Assembly: GCF_001544475.1 (NCBI RefSeq)
Contig: NZ_FCNW02000006.1
Coordinates: 1 to 64,000, forward strand
Direction: 5' to 3'
Length of the DNA: 64,000 bases
Source of the DNA: Caballeronia humi
Lineage (GTDB): Bacteria; Pseudomonadota; Gammaproteobacteria; Burkholderiales; Burkholderiaceae
Notes under the pieces: generated by a model
The model's database searches: none
The model's input: the letters and a program-made list of their open reading frames with translations, nothing else
Told to the model about the DNA's origin: nothing
Program-made: the position numbers and the translations under genes
In this document: piece by piece, positions 29,971 to 39,300 of the stretch
Position numbering within the stretch: the stretch's first letter is position 1
How the letters are laid out: every line of letters begins with the position of its first letter

Positions 29971-30106
29971 CGATCGCTGCTTTAACGCCTAGTGCGGAGA
30001 CTCTAATTTTCCGCGAAAATCGAACGAGCGATCCTCATGAAATCGAAAAGCATTTTCGACGAACGGGGAATAAATCGGCTACATGACAAAAATTCCGGAG
30101 ATATAT

Positions 30107-31045
30107 ATGACGATCGACAGCGACATGCTCGCCTATTACCGCGCGTCGGCGGAGGCGTTTCCGCCCCTTCCCGCCGATGCCGACGCTCGCGCCATCCGCC
30201 AGCGTTTTCAGGACGTCGCGCGAACTTTCGCTCGCCCGCGCGGCGCGGACATTGCCGTAAGCGAACTGACGGTGCCGCTGCAAGGTCGCGAGTTGAACGC
30301 GCGGGTATATCGGCCGGTTGCGGCGGCTGAAACGCTGCCGCTCCTCGTGTACTTTCACGGCGGCGGCTGGGTCGTCGGTGATCTGGATACGCACGATGCG
30401 CTCGTTGAGCGGCTCGCGATCGACGCGCATTGCGCCGTCGCGAGCGTCGATTACCGTGTCGCGCCCGAGCATCCGTTCCCCGCGCCGTGCGACGACGCGC
30501 TCGACGCCCTCATCTGGTTCGCTGAGCATCGCTCGCGGCTGGGTTTCGCGACGGACCGGCTTGCCGTCGGCGGCGACAGCGCGGGCGCGCACCTCGCGGT
30601 CGTTGCGGCGCGCGGGGCGAATGACCGCGTGGCGGGGCTTGTTGGCGCGCAGTTGCTGCTGTATCCGGCGGTGCGGCGTCAGTTCGAGAGCGCGAGCTGC
30701 ATCGCGAACTCGAACGGCCCCGGCCTCACGAACGACGAAATGAAGTGGTACTGGCAGCAATTTCTGTCCGGCGCCGCGCCCGCCGCCGACGACGTCCGAG
30801 CCTTCCCGCTCGCCGAGCCGTTCGAGCGGACGCCCGCGCCGGCGCTGATCGTCGCCGCGGCGCACGATCCGCTCTACGACGACGCGTTCGAACTTGCGCG
30901 TTTTCTGGAGAGCAACGGCGGCCGCGTCGAGTTGATCGACGCGCACGACATGACGCACGGCTTCGGCCGCATTCAGCAGCATTCGCCGGCGGCCGCCGCG
31001 TGGATGAAGCGCGCCGCCGAGCGCGTCGGGACGATGCTGCGCTAA
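30107..31045 (+). CDS. Alpha/beta-hydrolase esterase/lipase of the HSL (GDXG) family
   Basis: A 312-residue hydrolase. The oxyanion-hole motif HGGG is at residues 84-87 and the nucleophile Ser158 lies in GDSAG, as in hormone-sensitive-lipase-like bacterial esterases. The remaining triad is in AAHDPLYDD (Asp) and DMTHGFGR (His). There is no signal peptide, so it is cytoplasmic. The start at 30107 has CCGGAG six bases upstream; an in-frame ATG at 30083 has none. Substrate unknown, probably a short acyl ester. It converges with the next gene, leaving seven bases between the two stops. Confidence 0.9.
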   Translation: MTIDSDMLAYYRASAEAFPPLPADADARAIRQRFQDVARTFARPRGADIAVSELTVPLQGRELNARVYRPVAAAETLPLLVYFHGGGWVVGDLDTHDALVERLAIDAHCAVASVDYRVAPEHPFPAPCDDALDALIWFAEHRSRLGFATDRLAVGGDSAGAHLAVVAARGANDRVAGLVGAQLLLYPAVRRQFESASCIANSNGPGLTNDEMKWYWQQFLSGAAPAADDVRAFPLAEPFERTPAPALIVAAAHDPLYDDAFELARFLESNGGRVELIDAHDMTHGFGRIQQHSPAAAAWMKRAAERVGTMLR

Positions 31046-31052
31046 AGGGCCG

Positions 31053-31865
31053 TCACTTCAGCCATTTATCGACGACCGACTGAAATTCACCAGTCGATCG
31101 CGCGAGGTGCAGCCACTGGTCGACGTACTGCTGAAACGCCACGTCGCCGCGTGGTACGAGATAGGCTTTTTCGCCGAACTGGAACGGTTTGTCGGGATGC
31201 ACGGAGCACAGGCCGGGGTTCAGCTTTTGCTGGAGCAAAGTTTCGGAGGCGTCGGTGACCATCACGTCGGCGCGGCCGTCGAGGATCTGCTTGAAGATCG
31301 TCACGTTGTCCGGATACTCGATCAGTTGCGAATGCGTAAAAAATTGCTTCGCGAAGCGCTCGTTCGTGCCACCCGGATTGACGATCGTCCGCACGCCCGG
31401 CTGGTCGATCTGCGCGACAGTCTGATATTTCTCCACATCGTCGCAACGCACGATCGCTGTTTTCCCGTCCACCATGTACGCCTGCGTGAAGAACGCGCGC
31501 TTCTGCCGATCGAGCGTCGTCGAGACGCCGCCCACCGCGATGTCGCATTTCGCGATGAAGTCGTTCATCAGGCTCGACCACGACGTCTTCACGTAGTCGG
31601 CCTTTACGCCAAGCGACTTGGCGAGGCTGTCGGCGAGATCGATGTCGATGCCTTCGAACTGGCCGTCAGGCTTCAGGAACGTGTACGGCTTGTAGTCGCC
31701 GGTCGTGCACACGCGCAGCGTGTGGCGGGAGAGCACGTCGTCCAGACGCGACGTCGTTGTAGCGGCGGCGGGCGTCGCGCCGGAGATCGTGCCGGCCTGC
31801 ACCGTCTGCGCCTGCGCGCTGTTGAAGGCCAACGCTGCGGCGGCGATAGCGACAAGGTGTCTCAT
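31053..31865 (-). CDS. Periplasmic PheC-like protein (cyclohexadienyl dehydratase / family-3 binding protein fold)
   Basis: A 270-residue secreted protein with an AQA-type signal cleavage near residue 20 and the family-3 solute-binding fold. Its sequence closely recalls Pseudomonas PheC, a periplasmic cyclohexadienyl dehydratase. Shared features are LRVCTTGDYKPYTF, TSWSSLMNDF, the DQPGVRTIVNPGGTNERFA block, DNVTIFKQILDGRADVMVTD and the FGEKAYLVPR / YVDQWLHLA end. If active it would convert prephenate (or arogenate) to phenylpyruvate (or phenylalanine) outside the cytoplasm. The alternative is an ordinary amino-acid-binding protein, but no ABC permease or ATPase is adjacent. Confidence 0.72.
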   Translation of the reverse strand: MRHLVAIAAAALAFNSAQAQTVQAGTISGATPAAATTTSRLDDVLSRHTLRVCTTGDYKPYTFLKPDGQFEGIDIDLADSLAKSLGVKADYVKTSWSSLMNDFIAKCDIAVGGVSTTLDRQKRAFFTQAYMVDGKTAIVRCDDVEKYQTVAQIDQPGVRTIVNPGGTNERFAKQFFTHSQLIEYPDNVTIFKQILDGRADVMVTDASETLLQQKLNPGLCSVHPDKPFQFGEKAYLVPRGDVAFQQYVDQWLHLARSTGEFQSVVDKWLK

Positions 31866-32061
31866 GGGTCTTCTTATTTAATAGTGGCGAACGTCGATCA
31901 TAGTCAACGATGCGTGCCTTCAACAATGCGCGAGTTCCCCGAGACGCCATCGCGAAATCGCGCTTGCGGGCGATCACGCGGGCTTCACGCGGCGTCCGTG
32001 CATCGCAAAAACGCGGGGCCGCTCCGGTAGAATGCTCCTTTGCCTTTCAGCACCGAGCGCC

Positions 32062-33156
32062 GTGGCCCATACCCTTCTCAACGATACTTTCCTGCGCGCG
32101 CTGCTGCGTCAGCCGACCGACTACACGCCGATCTGGTTGATGCGCCAGGCGGGGCGCTATCTGCCCGAGTACAACGCGACGCGTGCGCGCGCCGGAAGCT
32201 TCTTGGGCCTCGCGAAGAATCCCGATTACGCGACTGAAGTCACGCTCCAGCCGCTCGAACGCTATCCGCTCGACGCCGCGATCCTTTTCTCCGACATCCT
32301 GACGATCCCCGACGCCATGGGCCTCGGCCTGAACTTCGTGCAGGGGGAAGGTCCGCGCTTCGAGCGCACGGTGCGCACGGAAGCGGATGTCGCGCGTCTC
32401 GCCGTGCCGGACATCGACGTGACACTGCGCTACGTGACCGATGCCGTTAGCCAGATCCGCCGCGCGCTCACCGATGCCGAAGGCCGTCAGAAAATACCGC
32501 TGATCGGCTTTTCGGGCAGCCCGTGGACGCTCGCGTGCTACATGGTCGAAGGTGGCGGCTCGGACGACCATCGCACGGTCAAGTCGATGGCGTACGCGCG
32601 GCCTGACCTGATGCACCGCATTCTCGACGTCAACGCACAGTCCGTGATCGCGTACCTGAACGCGCAGATCGATGCAGGCGCGCAGGCCGTGATGATCTTC
32701 GACACCTGGGGCGGCGCACTCGCCGATGGCGCGTACCAGCGATTTTCGCTCGATTACATCAGGAAGGTCGTCGCGGGCCTGAAGCGCGAGCACGACGGCG
32801 CGCGCGTGCCGGTCATCACGTTCACCAAGGGCGGCGGGTTGTGGCTGGACGAAATCGCGTCGATCGGCGTGGACGCCGTTGGGCTCGACTGGACCGTCAA
32901 CCTCGGCGCGGCGCGGGCCAAGGTCGGCGATCGCGTGGCACTGCAAGGCAATATCGATCCGAGCGTGCTGTTCGCGCCGCCCGCCGCGATCCGCTCGGAA
33001 GCGCGCGCCGTACTCGACAGCTTCGGTAACTTCCCGGGCCACGTCTTCAATCTGGGCCACGGCATCTCGCAATTCACGCCGCCCGAACACGTCGCCGAAC
33101 TCGTCGACGAGGTGCATACCCATAGCCGCGCGATCCGTCAGAAGGGCAACGCCTGA
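32062..33156 (+). CDS. hemE: Uroporphyrinogen decarboxylase
   Basis: A 364-residue cytoplasmic enzyme that decarboxylates uroporphyrinogen III to coproporphyrinogen III in haem synthesis. Family signatures [15 protein letters not shown] near residue 25 and [17 protein letters not shown] in the middle are intact, as is the [15 protein letters not shown] block with the catalytic Asp. I choose the GTG at 32062 because it reproduces the usual MA(Q/H)[12 protein letters not shown] start; the frame extends to 32032. A TAGAAT -10-like element lies at 32028-32033. Confidence 0.95.
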   Translation: MAHTLLNDTFLRALLRQPTDYTPIWLMRQAGRYLPEYNATRARAGSFLGLAKNPDYATEVTLQPLERYPLDAAILFSDILTIPDAMGLGLNFVQGEGPRFERTVRTEADVARLAVPDIDVTLRYVTDAVSQIRRALTDAEGRQKIPLIGFSGSPWTLACYMVEGGGSDDHRTVKSMAYARPDLMHRILDVNAQSVIAYLNAQIDAGAQAVMIFDTWGGALADGAYQRFSLDYIRKVVAGLKREHDGARVPVITFTKGGGLWLDEIASIGVDAVGLDWTVNLGAARAKVGDRVALQGNIDPSVLFAPPAAIRSEARAVLDSFGNFPGHVFNLGHGISQFTPPEHVAELVDEVHTHSRAIRQKGNA

Positions 33157-33609
33157 GGCATTGCTTGTTGCGATGCAGCAGACGGGGCTCGAAACAGTCG
33201 TGCGATTGGCAGCGGCGCGCGTGCCCCGAACGGCGCCCCTTCGGCGGTCTCCCGATTGTCAAGAGTTGACTTATGCACATTTTTTACGCTGCGGCGCGCC
33301 ATCATACGTATGGCCGCAAAACGCCGATAAAGCCGTTCTATGTGCGAGTCAACATTATGATTTAAAAGAGAAATATCTTAGTCGATCCGCAATGTGGGCA
33401 AGCGCACAAAGCGACTCCACACGCGGTTTTTGTGAACTGTCAACTAAAGTTCTCAACAAAGTTATCCACAGGCCTGTGGAAAGCCTCACTTTCTCAAAAA
33501 TAATCCTGAACTTAGCGCCGATTGTGATGTTTCACTTTAAGTGCGCCGGGCAAAGCCTTGTGCTGTCGTCGGCGCGCGGCGGTGCTGGCGCTTGGCGGCG
33601 GTGCAGCGA
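33157..33609. other. 453-base AT-richer gap with DnaA-box-like sites
   Basis: The gap before priA is clearly richer in A and T than its surroundings from about 33260 to 33540 and has no credible gene. It contains TTATGCACA (33271-33279) and TTATCCACA (33462-33470), both fitting the DnaA box consensus TTWTNCACA. The second is followed by a near-mirror copy (TGTGGAAA). No terminator for hemE is obvious. Confidence 0.6.
33462..33482. promoter_or_regulatory. Perfect DnaA box with inverted near-copy
   Basis: TTATCCACA is the strongest DnaA recognition sequence. The overall TTATCCACAGGCCTGTGGAA is an imperfect palindrome, so two DnaA molecules could bind head to head. It is about 130 bases upstream of priA, a replication-restart gene. 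Occurrence by chance cannot be excluded. Confidence 0.5.
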
Positions 33610-35847
33610 ATGAGCGCGGTGTTCGTCCGCGTGGCGCTGGATCATCCGCTGCCCACGCTCTTCGACTATCGATACGACCTCGCGCCTCGGCCCGAGGCGG
33701 GCCTGCTGGTGCGCGTGCCGTTCGGGCGGCGCGACGTCGTCGGTCTGATCTGCGAAGTGACGACACAAAGCGATGTCCCCGCCGACAAGTTGCGTGCCGT
33801 CGAAGCCATCTGCGATGCCTGCGCGCCGCTCTCCGGCGAATGGCGCGCGCTCGCCGCGTTCGCCGCGGAGTACTACCAGCGCGGTCTGGGCGAAGTCGCG
33901 TTGCCTGCGTTGCCGCAGGCGTTGCGCGATGCGTCGCGCTGGGCGCGGCTGTTTGCGCCCGCGGAGCGCTACCAGCTGCTGCCGGCGGGGCGCGCCGTGT
34001 TGCCCGATGCGCTACCGGCGCGCGCACACGCGCTGCGGCGTCTTGCCGAAGCGCTCGCGGCGCAACCGGCGCTCGCCGCCGCCGATGCTCGCGCGCTGCA
34101 TCCGAAGGCGAGCACGACGCTGGCCGAGTGGCAATCGAAGGGCTGGGTCGTGCGCGAAGAAAAAGACGACGCCCCCGAGTTGCCCGATGAACTCACCAAT
34201 GACGCCTTGCTCCCGCGTCTCACGCAGGAACAGCAGGAAGCCGTCGACGCGATCACCGCCGCGCGCAGCTTCGCTCCGTTCCTCTTGCACGGCGTGACGG
34301 GCAGCGGCAAGACCGAGGTTTATCTGCACGCGCTCGCGGGCTTGCTCCACGCGCGGCCGGACGCGCAGGCGCTCGTCCTCGTCCCCGAAATCAATCTGAC
34401 GCCGCAGTTCGAGGCCGCGTTCCGCGCGCGTTTCGCCGCGCTGCCCGAAGGCGCGATCGTCACGATGCACAGCGGCCTGGCCGAGGGCGAGCGCGTGCGC
34501 AACTGGCTCGCCGCGCACACCGGACGCGCGCGGATCGTCCTGGGGACGCGGCTCGCGATTCTGGCGTCGATGCCCGGACTGGCGCTGATCGTCGTCGACG
34601 AGGAGCACGATCCCGCATACAAGCAGCAGGAAGGCTTGCGCTATTCCGCCCGCGATCTCGCGATCTACCGTGCAAAGCAGCGCGAGATCCCGGTCGTGCT
34701 CGGCTCGGCGACGCCGTCGCTCGAAAGCTGGTGGCAGGCCGAGCAGGGCCGCTACACGCGGCTCACGCTGTCGCGTCGCGCCGTCGCGGAAGCCGTGCTG
34801 CCGAGCGTGCGGCTTGTCGACCTCGAAGAGGAGCGCAGGCGCGGGCGGGCGTCGATCGAAGGGTTGTCGGGCCCGCTCGTCGCCGCGCTGAAAAGCCGGC
34901 TGGAACGCGGCGAGCAAAGTCTCGTGTTTCTGAACCGCCGTGGCTACGCGCCGATCCTGTCATGCGATGCCTGCGGCTGGGTCGCCGGCTGTCCGCGTTG
35001 CAGCGCGTATGTCGTGCTGCACAAGCCCGAGCGGAATCTGCGCTGTCACCATTGCGGCTGGGAAGCGCGGATTCCGAAGTCGTGTCCGGATTGCGGCAAC
35101 GTCGATATCGCGCCGATGGGACGCGGCACGCAGCGCGTCGAGGAAACGCTCGCGAGCGCGGTGCCGGGCGCACGCGTGCTGCGCATCGATGCGGACAGCA
35201 CGCGCCGGAAGGGCAGCGCGCAGGCGTTGTTCTCGGACGTGCACGCAGGCGAGGTCGATATTTTGGTCGGCACGCAGATGATCGCGAAGGGGCACGATTT
35301 TCAGCGCGTGACGCTCGTCGGCGTTCTGAATGCCGATACGGCGCTCTTTTCCCACGATTTCCGCGCGAGCGAGCGCCTTTTCGCGCAATTGATGCAGGTA
35401 AGCGGCCGGGCGGGGCGTTCAGGTTTGCCCGGCGAGGTGGTGATCCAGACGCGCTATCCGCGACATGCGCTGTATCACGCGCTGGCGCGGCACGACTACG
35501 TCGGTTTCGCGAATTCGACGCTCACCGAGCGGCGTGACGCGCATTTGCCGCCGTTCGTCTATCAGGCGCTGCTACGCGCCGAGGGGCGCACGCTGGAGGC
35601 GGCGCTTGGATTCTTGCAGCAAGCGGCCACCGCGTTCGCGCCGCTACCGGGCGCGGACCGCGTGACGGTCTACGACGCCGTGCCGCTCACGATCGTCAAG
35701 GTCTTCAATGTGCACCGCGCGCAATTGCTGCTGGAATGCGCGTCGCGCGCCGCGCTGCAGACGGCTTTGCGCGCGTGGCAACCCGAATTGCGCAGTCTGA
35801 AGGGCGTATTGCGCTGGGCCGTCGAAGTCGATCCGCTCGATATTTAA
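33610..35847 (+). CDS. priA: Primosomal replication-restart helicase PriA
   Basis: A 745-residue superfamily-2 DNA helicase that reloads the replisome at stalled forks. It has an N-terminal 3'-end-binding domain (FVRVALDHPLPTLFDYRYD), Walker A GVTGSGKTEVYL, DEAH-type box VVDEEHDP and a cluster of paired Cys for two zincs (CDACGW, CPRC, CHHCGW, CPDC). Motifs V and VI follow in GTQMIAKGHDF and QVSGRAGR. The start at 33610 (MSAVFVRV) fits the family; the frame opens at 33541. Confidence 0.95.
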   Translation: MSAVFVRVALDHPLPTLFDYRYDLAPRPEAGLLVRVPFGRRDVVGLICEVTTQSDVPADKLRAVEAICDACAPLSGEWRALAAFAAEYYQRGLGEVALPALPQALRDASRWARLFAPAERYQLLPAGRAVLPDALPARAHALRRLAEALAAQPALAAADARALHPKASTTLAEWQSKGWVVREEKDDAPELPDELTNDALLPRLTQEQQEAVDAITAARSFAPFLLHGVTGSGKTEVYLHALAGLLHARPDAQALVLVPEINLTPQFEAAFRARFAALPEGAIVTMHSGLAEGERVRNWLAAHTGRARIVLGTRLAILASMPGLALIVVDEEHDPAYKQQEGLRYSARDLAIYRAKQREIPVVLGSATPSLESWWQAEQGRYTRLTLSRRAVAEAVLPSVRLVDLEEERRRGRASIEGLSGPLVAALKSRLERGEQSLVFLNRRGYAPILSCDACGWVAGCPRCSAYVVLHKPERNLRCHHCGWEARIPKSCPDCGNVDIAPMGRGTQRVEETLASAVPGARVLRIDADSTRRKGSAQALFSDVHAGEVDILVGTQMIAKGHDFQRVTLVGVLNADTALFSHDFRASERLFAQLMQVSGRAGRSGLPGEVVIQTRYPRHALYHALARHDYVGFANSTLTERRDAHLPPFVYQALLRAEGRTLEAALGFLQQAATAFAPLPGADRVTVYDAVPLTIVKVFNVHRAQLLLECASRAALQTALRAWQPELRSLKGVLRWAVEVDPLDI

Positions 35848-35859
35848 GCGGCAGGCGCT

Positions 35860-36027
35860 TCAGACGCCGCCGGGCGTCACCTTGTCGCCCGCCGGGTGCG
35901 GCGTGTCGGGTATCTCGCTGGCCTTTTCGCCCGCGTGCGCGACCCGCGACGTAGCGCCGCGAATAAACAGCACGACACACACTGCAAACATCGCCCATAT
36001 CCCGACGATTACCATCCACGTGCTCAT
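35860..36027 (-). CDS. Small single-helix membrane protein
   Basis: A 55-residue protein on the minus strand. The first part, MSTWMVIVGIWAMFAVCVVLF, is one membrane helix. The rest is a polar tail (IRGATSRVAHAGEKASEIPD and on), probably cytoplasmic. GGAGAAGGAT directly before the ATG is a good ribosome site and supports translation. It converges on priA with only 12 bases between stops. No known function. Confidence 0.65.
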   Translation of the reverse strand: MSTWMVIVGIWAMFAVCVVLFIRGATSRVAHAGEKASEIPDTPHPAGDKVTPGGV

Positions 36028-36216
36028 ATCCTTCTCCCCGAAACGACTTGTTGGCGCCCATTGGTCGGCGCGCATGGGAGGTATATCGGCGGGAAAAGAG
36101 GTTTTGAGTAGGGCAACTCCGACAATATTGAGACTAGGGAAAATACTAGGCGTTTGACGCCATCCCCCGCGCCCGCCCGCATCCGTCAAAGCCTTGCTGG
36201 GCAAGGGCCCCAAAGG

Positions 36217-36255
36217 GGTGCAACCCATCGCAAAAAGTAGGTTGCACCTTTTTTT
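36217..36255 (+). promoter_or_regulatory. Putative PutA operator and possible attenuator upstream of putA
   Basis: GGTGCAACC (36217-36225) and GGTTGCACC (36240-36248) form a perfect nine-base inverted repeat. Each arm contains GTTGCA (one in each orientation), the hexamer bound by the ribbon-helix-helix domain of E. coli PutA. The right arm overlaps the predicted -35. The repeat is followed by seven T, so as RNA it could also fold as an intrinsic terminator for transcripts arriving from upstream. Confidence 0.65.
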
Positions 36256-36270
36256 GCGGCGGAGTACGAT
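36242..36270 (+). promoter_or_regulatory. Putative sigma70 promoter of putA
   Basis: TTGCAC (36242-36247) and TACGAT (36265-36270) are spaced by exactly 17 bases, giving a start near 36277 and a 46-base leader before the ATG. The -35 is inside the operator's right arm, so PutA bound to DNA would block polymerase. Confidence 0.6.
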
Positions 36271-36322
36271 TCGCCAACTTTTTAGTCATCGGCCGGTTGT
36301 ATCGCGGCCAAACGAAGGAAAT

Positions 36323-39300
36323 ATGGCGAGCACTACCCTTGGCGTCAAAGTCGACGATCTCCTGCGCTCACGGCTGAAAGATGCCGCGACGCGTCTCGAG
36401 CGCACCCCCCACTGGCTTATCAAGCAGGCGATCTTCGCGTATCTCGAACGCATCGAGCACGGCCAGTTGCCGCCGGAGCTGTCGGGCGTGAATGGCGTGG
36501 CGGAGCTGGGCGAGACGGTGCCCGTCGAAGGCGACGATGACAGCGCCGCCCATCCTTTCCTCGATTTCGCGCAGAACGTGCAGCCGCAGTCGGTGCTGCG
36601 CGCGGCGATCACGGCGGCGTACCGCCGGCCGGAGCCGGAGTGCGTGCCGTTCCTCGTCGGGCAGGCACGTCTGCCGGCGACCATTGCCACCGAGACGCAG
36701 GCGCTCGCGACGACACTCGTCGAAGCCTTGCGCGCGAAGCACACGGGCGGCGGTGTCGAGGGGCTGATCCACGAGTTTTCGCTCTCCAGCCAGGAAGGCG
36801 TCGCGCTGATGTGTCTCGCGGAAGCGCTGCTGCGCATTCCCGATCGCGCGACCCGCGACGCGCTGATCCGCGACAAGATCAGCAAGGGCGACTGGCGTTC
36901 GCACATGGGCCAGGCGCCGTCGCTGTTCGTGAACGCGGCGACGTGGGGTCTGATGATCACCGGCAAGCTGGTGACGACGAACAGCGAGACGGGATTGTCG
37001 TCGGCGCTGACGCGCCTGATCGGACGCGGCGGCGAGCCGTTGATCCGCAAGGGCGTCGATATGGCGATGCGCCTGATGGGCGAGCAGTTCGTCACCGGCG
37101 AGACGATTTCGGAAGCGCTTGCGAATAGTCGCAAGTTCGAAGCGCGCGGTTTCCGTTATTCCTACGACATGCTCGGCGAAGCCGCGACGACCGAAGAAGA
37201 CGCGCAACGCTACTACGCCTCCTACGAGCAGGCGATCCACGCGATCGGCAAGGCGGCGGGCGGACGCGGCATCTACGAAGGCCCGGGCATCTCGATCAAG
37301 CTTTCCGCGCTGCATCCGCGTTATTCGCGTTCGCAACAGGAACGCACGATGAACGAACTGCTGCCGCGCGTGCGCTCGCTCGCGCAACTCGCGCGCCGCT
37401 ACGACATCGGCCTGAACATTGACGCCGAAGAAGCCGATCGTCTCGAAATCTCGCTCGATTTGCTCGAAGCGCTCTGTTTCGATCCGGAACTGGCGGGCTG
37501 GAACGGCATCGGTTTCGTGGTGCAGGCTTATCAGAAGCGCTGTCCGTTCGTGATCGACTACCTGATCGACCTCGCGCGCCGCAGCCGTCATCGTCTGATG
37601 ATCCGGCTCGTGAAGGGCGCTTACTGGGATTCCGAAATCAAGCGCGCACAAGTCGATGGCCTCGAAGGCTATCCGGTCTACACGCGCAAGATTTATACGG
37701 ATATTTCCTACGTCGCCTGCGCGAAGAAGCTGCTCGGCGCGCCGGATGCGGTCTATCCGCAGTTCGCGACGCACAACGCGTACACGCTGTCGGCGATCTA
37801 TCACCTCGCGGGCCACAATTACTATCCCGGCCAGTACGAGTTCCAGTGCCTGCACGGCATGGGCGAGCCGCTGTACGAGGAAGTCACCGGGCGCGACAAG
37901 CTGAACCGGCCGTGTCGCGTGTATGCGCCGGTCGGTACGCACGAAACGCTGCTCGCGTATCTCGTGCGGCGTCTGCTCGAAAACGGCGCGAACACGTCGT
38001 TCGTGAACCGCATCGCCGATGAAACGATTCCGGTCAGCGAACTCGTCGTCGATCCGATCGAGGAAGCGTCGCGGCTTGCGCCGCTCGGCGCGCCGCACGC
38101 CAAAATTCCGCTGCCGCGCCAGTTATACGGCAACGAGCGCTCCAATTCGATGGGCTTCGATTTGTCGAATGAGCATCGGCTGGCGTCGCTGTCGTCGGCG
38201 TTGCTCGCGAGCGCGAACAATCCGTGGCGCGCGGTCCCGATGCTCGAAGGCGACGATCCGGGCAACGGCACGCCGCGCGACGTGCGCAACCCGGCGGATC
38301 TGCGCGACGTGGTGGGCACGGTGGTCGAGGCTTCGCCGGAACAGGTGAGCGCGGCGATCGCGCACGCGGTGGCCGCCGCACCGATCTGGCAGGCGACGCC
38401 CGTCGAAGATCGCGCCGACTGTCTCGCCCGCGCTGCCGATCTGCTCGAAGCGCAAATGCATACGCTGATGGGCCTGGTCGTGCGTGAAGCGGGCAAGTCG
38501 CTGGCGAACGCGGTCTCCGAGATTCGCGAGGCGATCGACTTCCTGCGTTATTACTCCGCGCAGATTCGCGGCGAGTTTTCGAACGACACGCATCGTCCGC
38601 TTGGGCCCGTGGTCTGCATCAGCCCGTGGAATTTCCCGCTGGCGATTTTCATGGGTCAGGTCGCCGCAGCGCTCGCCGCCGGCAATCCGGTGCTCGCGAA
38701 GCCCGCCGAACAGACGCCGCTGATCGCCGCGCAAGCCGTGCGCATTCTGCGCGAAGCCGGCGTGCCGTCGGGCGCGGTGCAATTGCTGCCGGGCAACGGC
38801 GAGACGGTCGGCGCCGCGCTGGTCGCCGATCCGCGCACCCGTGCCGTGATGTTCACCGGCTCGACGGAAGTGGCGCGCCTCATCAACAAGACGCTCTCGG
38901 AACGTCTCGATCCGGACGGCCGGCCGATTCCGCTGATCGCGGAAACGGGCGGGCAGAACGCGATGATCGTCGATTCGTCGGCGCTCGCGGAGCAAGTGGT
39001 CGCGGACGTGTTGCAGTCGTCGTTCGATTCCGCCGGTCAGCGCTGCTCGGCGCTGCGCGTGCTCTGCCTGCAGGACGACGTCGCCGATCGCACGCTCGAA
39101 ATGCTCACCGGCGCGATGAAGCAGCTCGCGGTGGGCAATCCGGACCGGCTGTCGACGGACGTGGGCCCCGTGATCGACGCCGACGCCAAGCGCGGCATCG
39201 ATGCGCACGTCGCGTCGATGCGCGAGAAGGGCCGCAAGGTCGTGCAACTGCCGCTGCCGGATGGCTGCGCGCAAGGCACGTTCGTGCCGCCGACCTTGAT

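Larger units (their letters stand above)
29475..30106. other. 632-base non-coding region with terminators on both strands and a long dyad
   Basis: No credible plus-strand gene is present. It holds the acyl-CoA synthetase terminator (29489-29534), a minus-strand intrinsic terminator (29593-29618), and a small RNA-like hairpin TTTCGGC/GCCGAAA (minus strand, about 29727-29744). A long imperfect dyad lies at 29919-29967. Weak open frames on the minus strand (29617-29901, 94 residues; 29639-29905, 88 residues) match no family I know. Confidence 0.55.

Noticed and set aside
33157-33609. The hemE-priA gap as the chromosome origin itself
   Set aside because: Only two good DnaA boxes and no AT-rich 13-mer cluster or dnaA/dnaN neighbours; in this group the origin is expected near dnaA and rpmH, which are not in the window.
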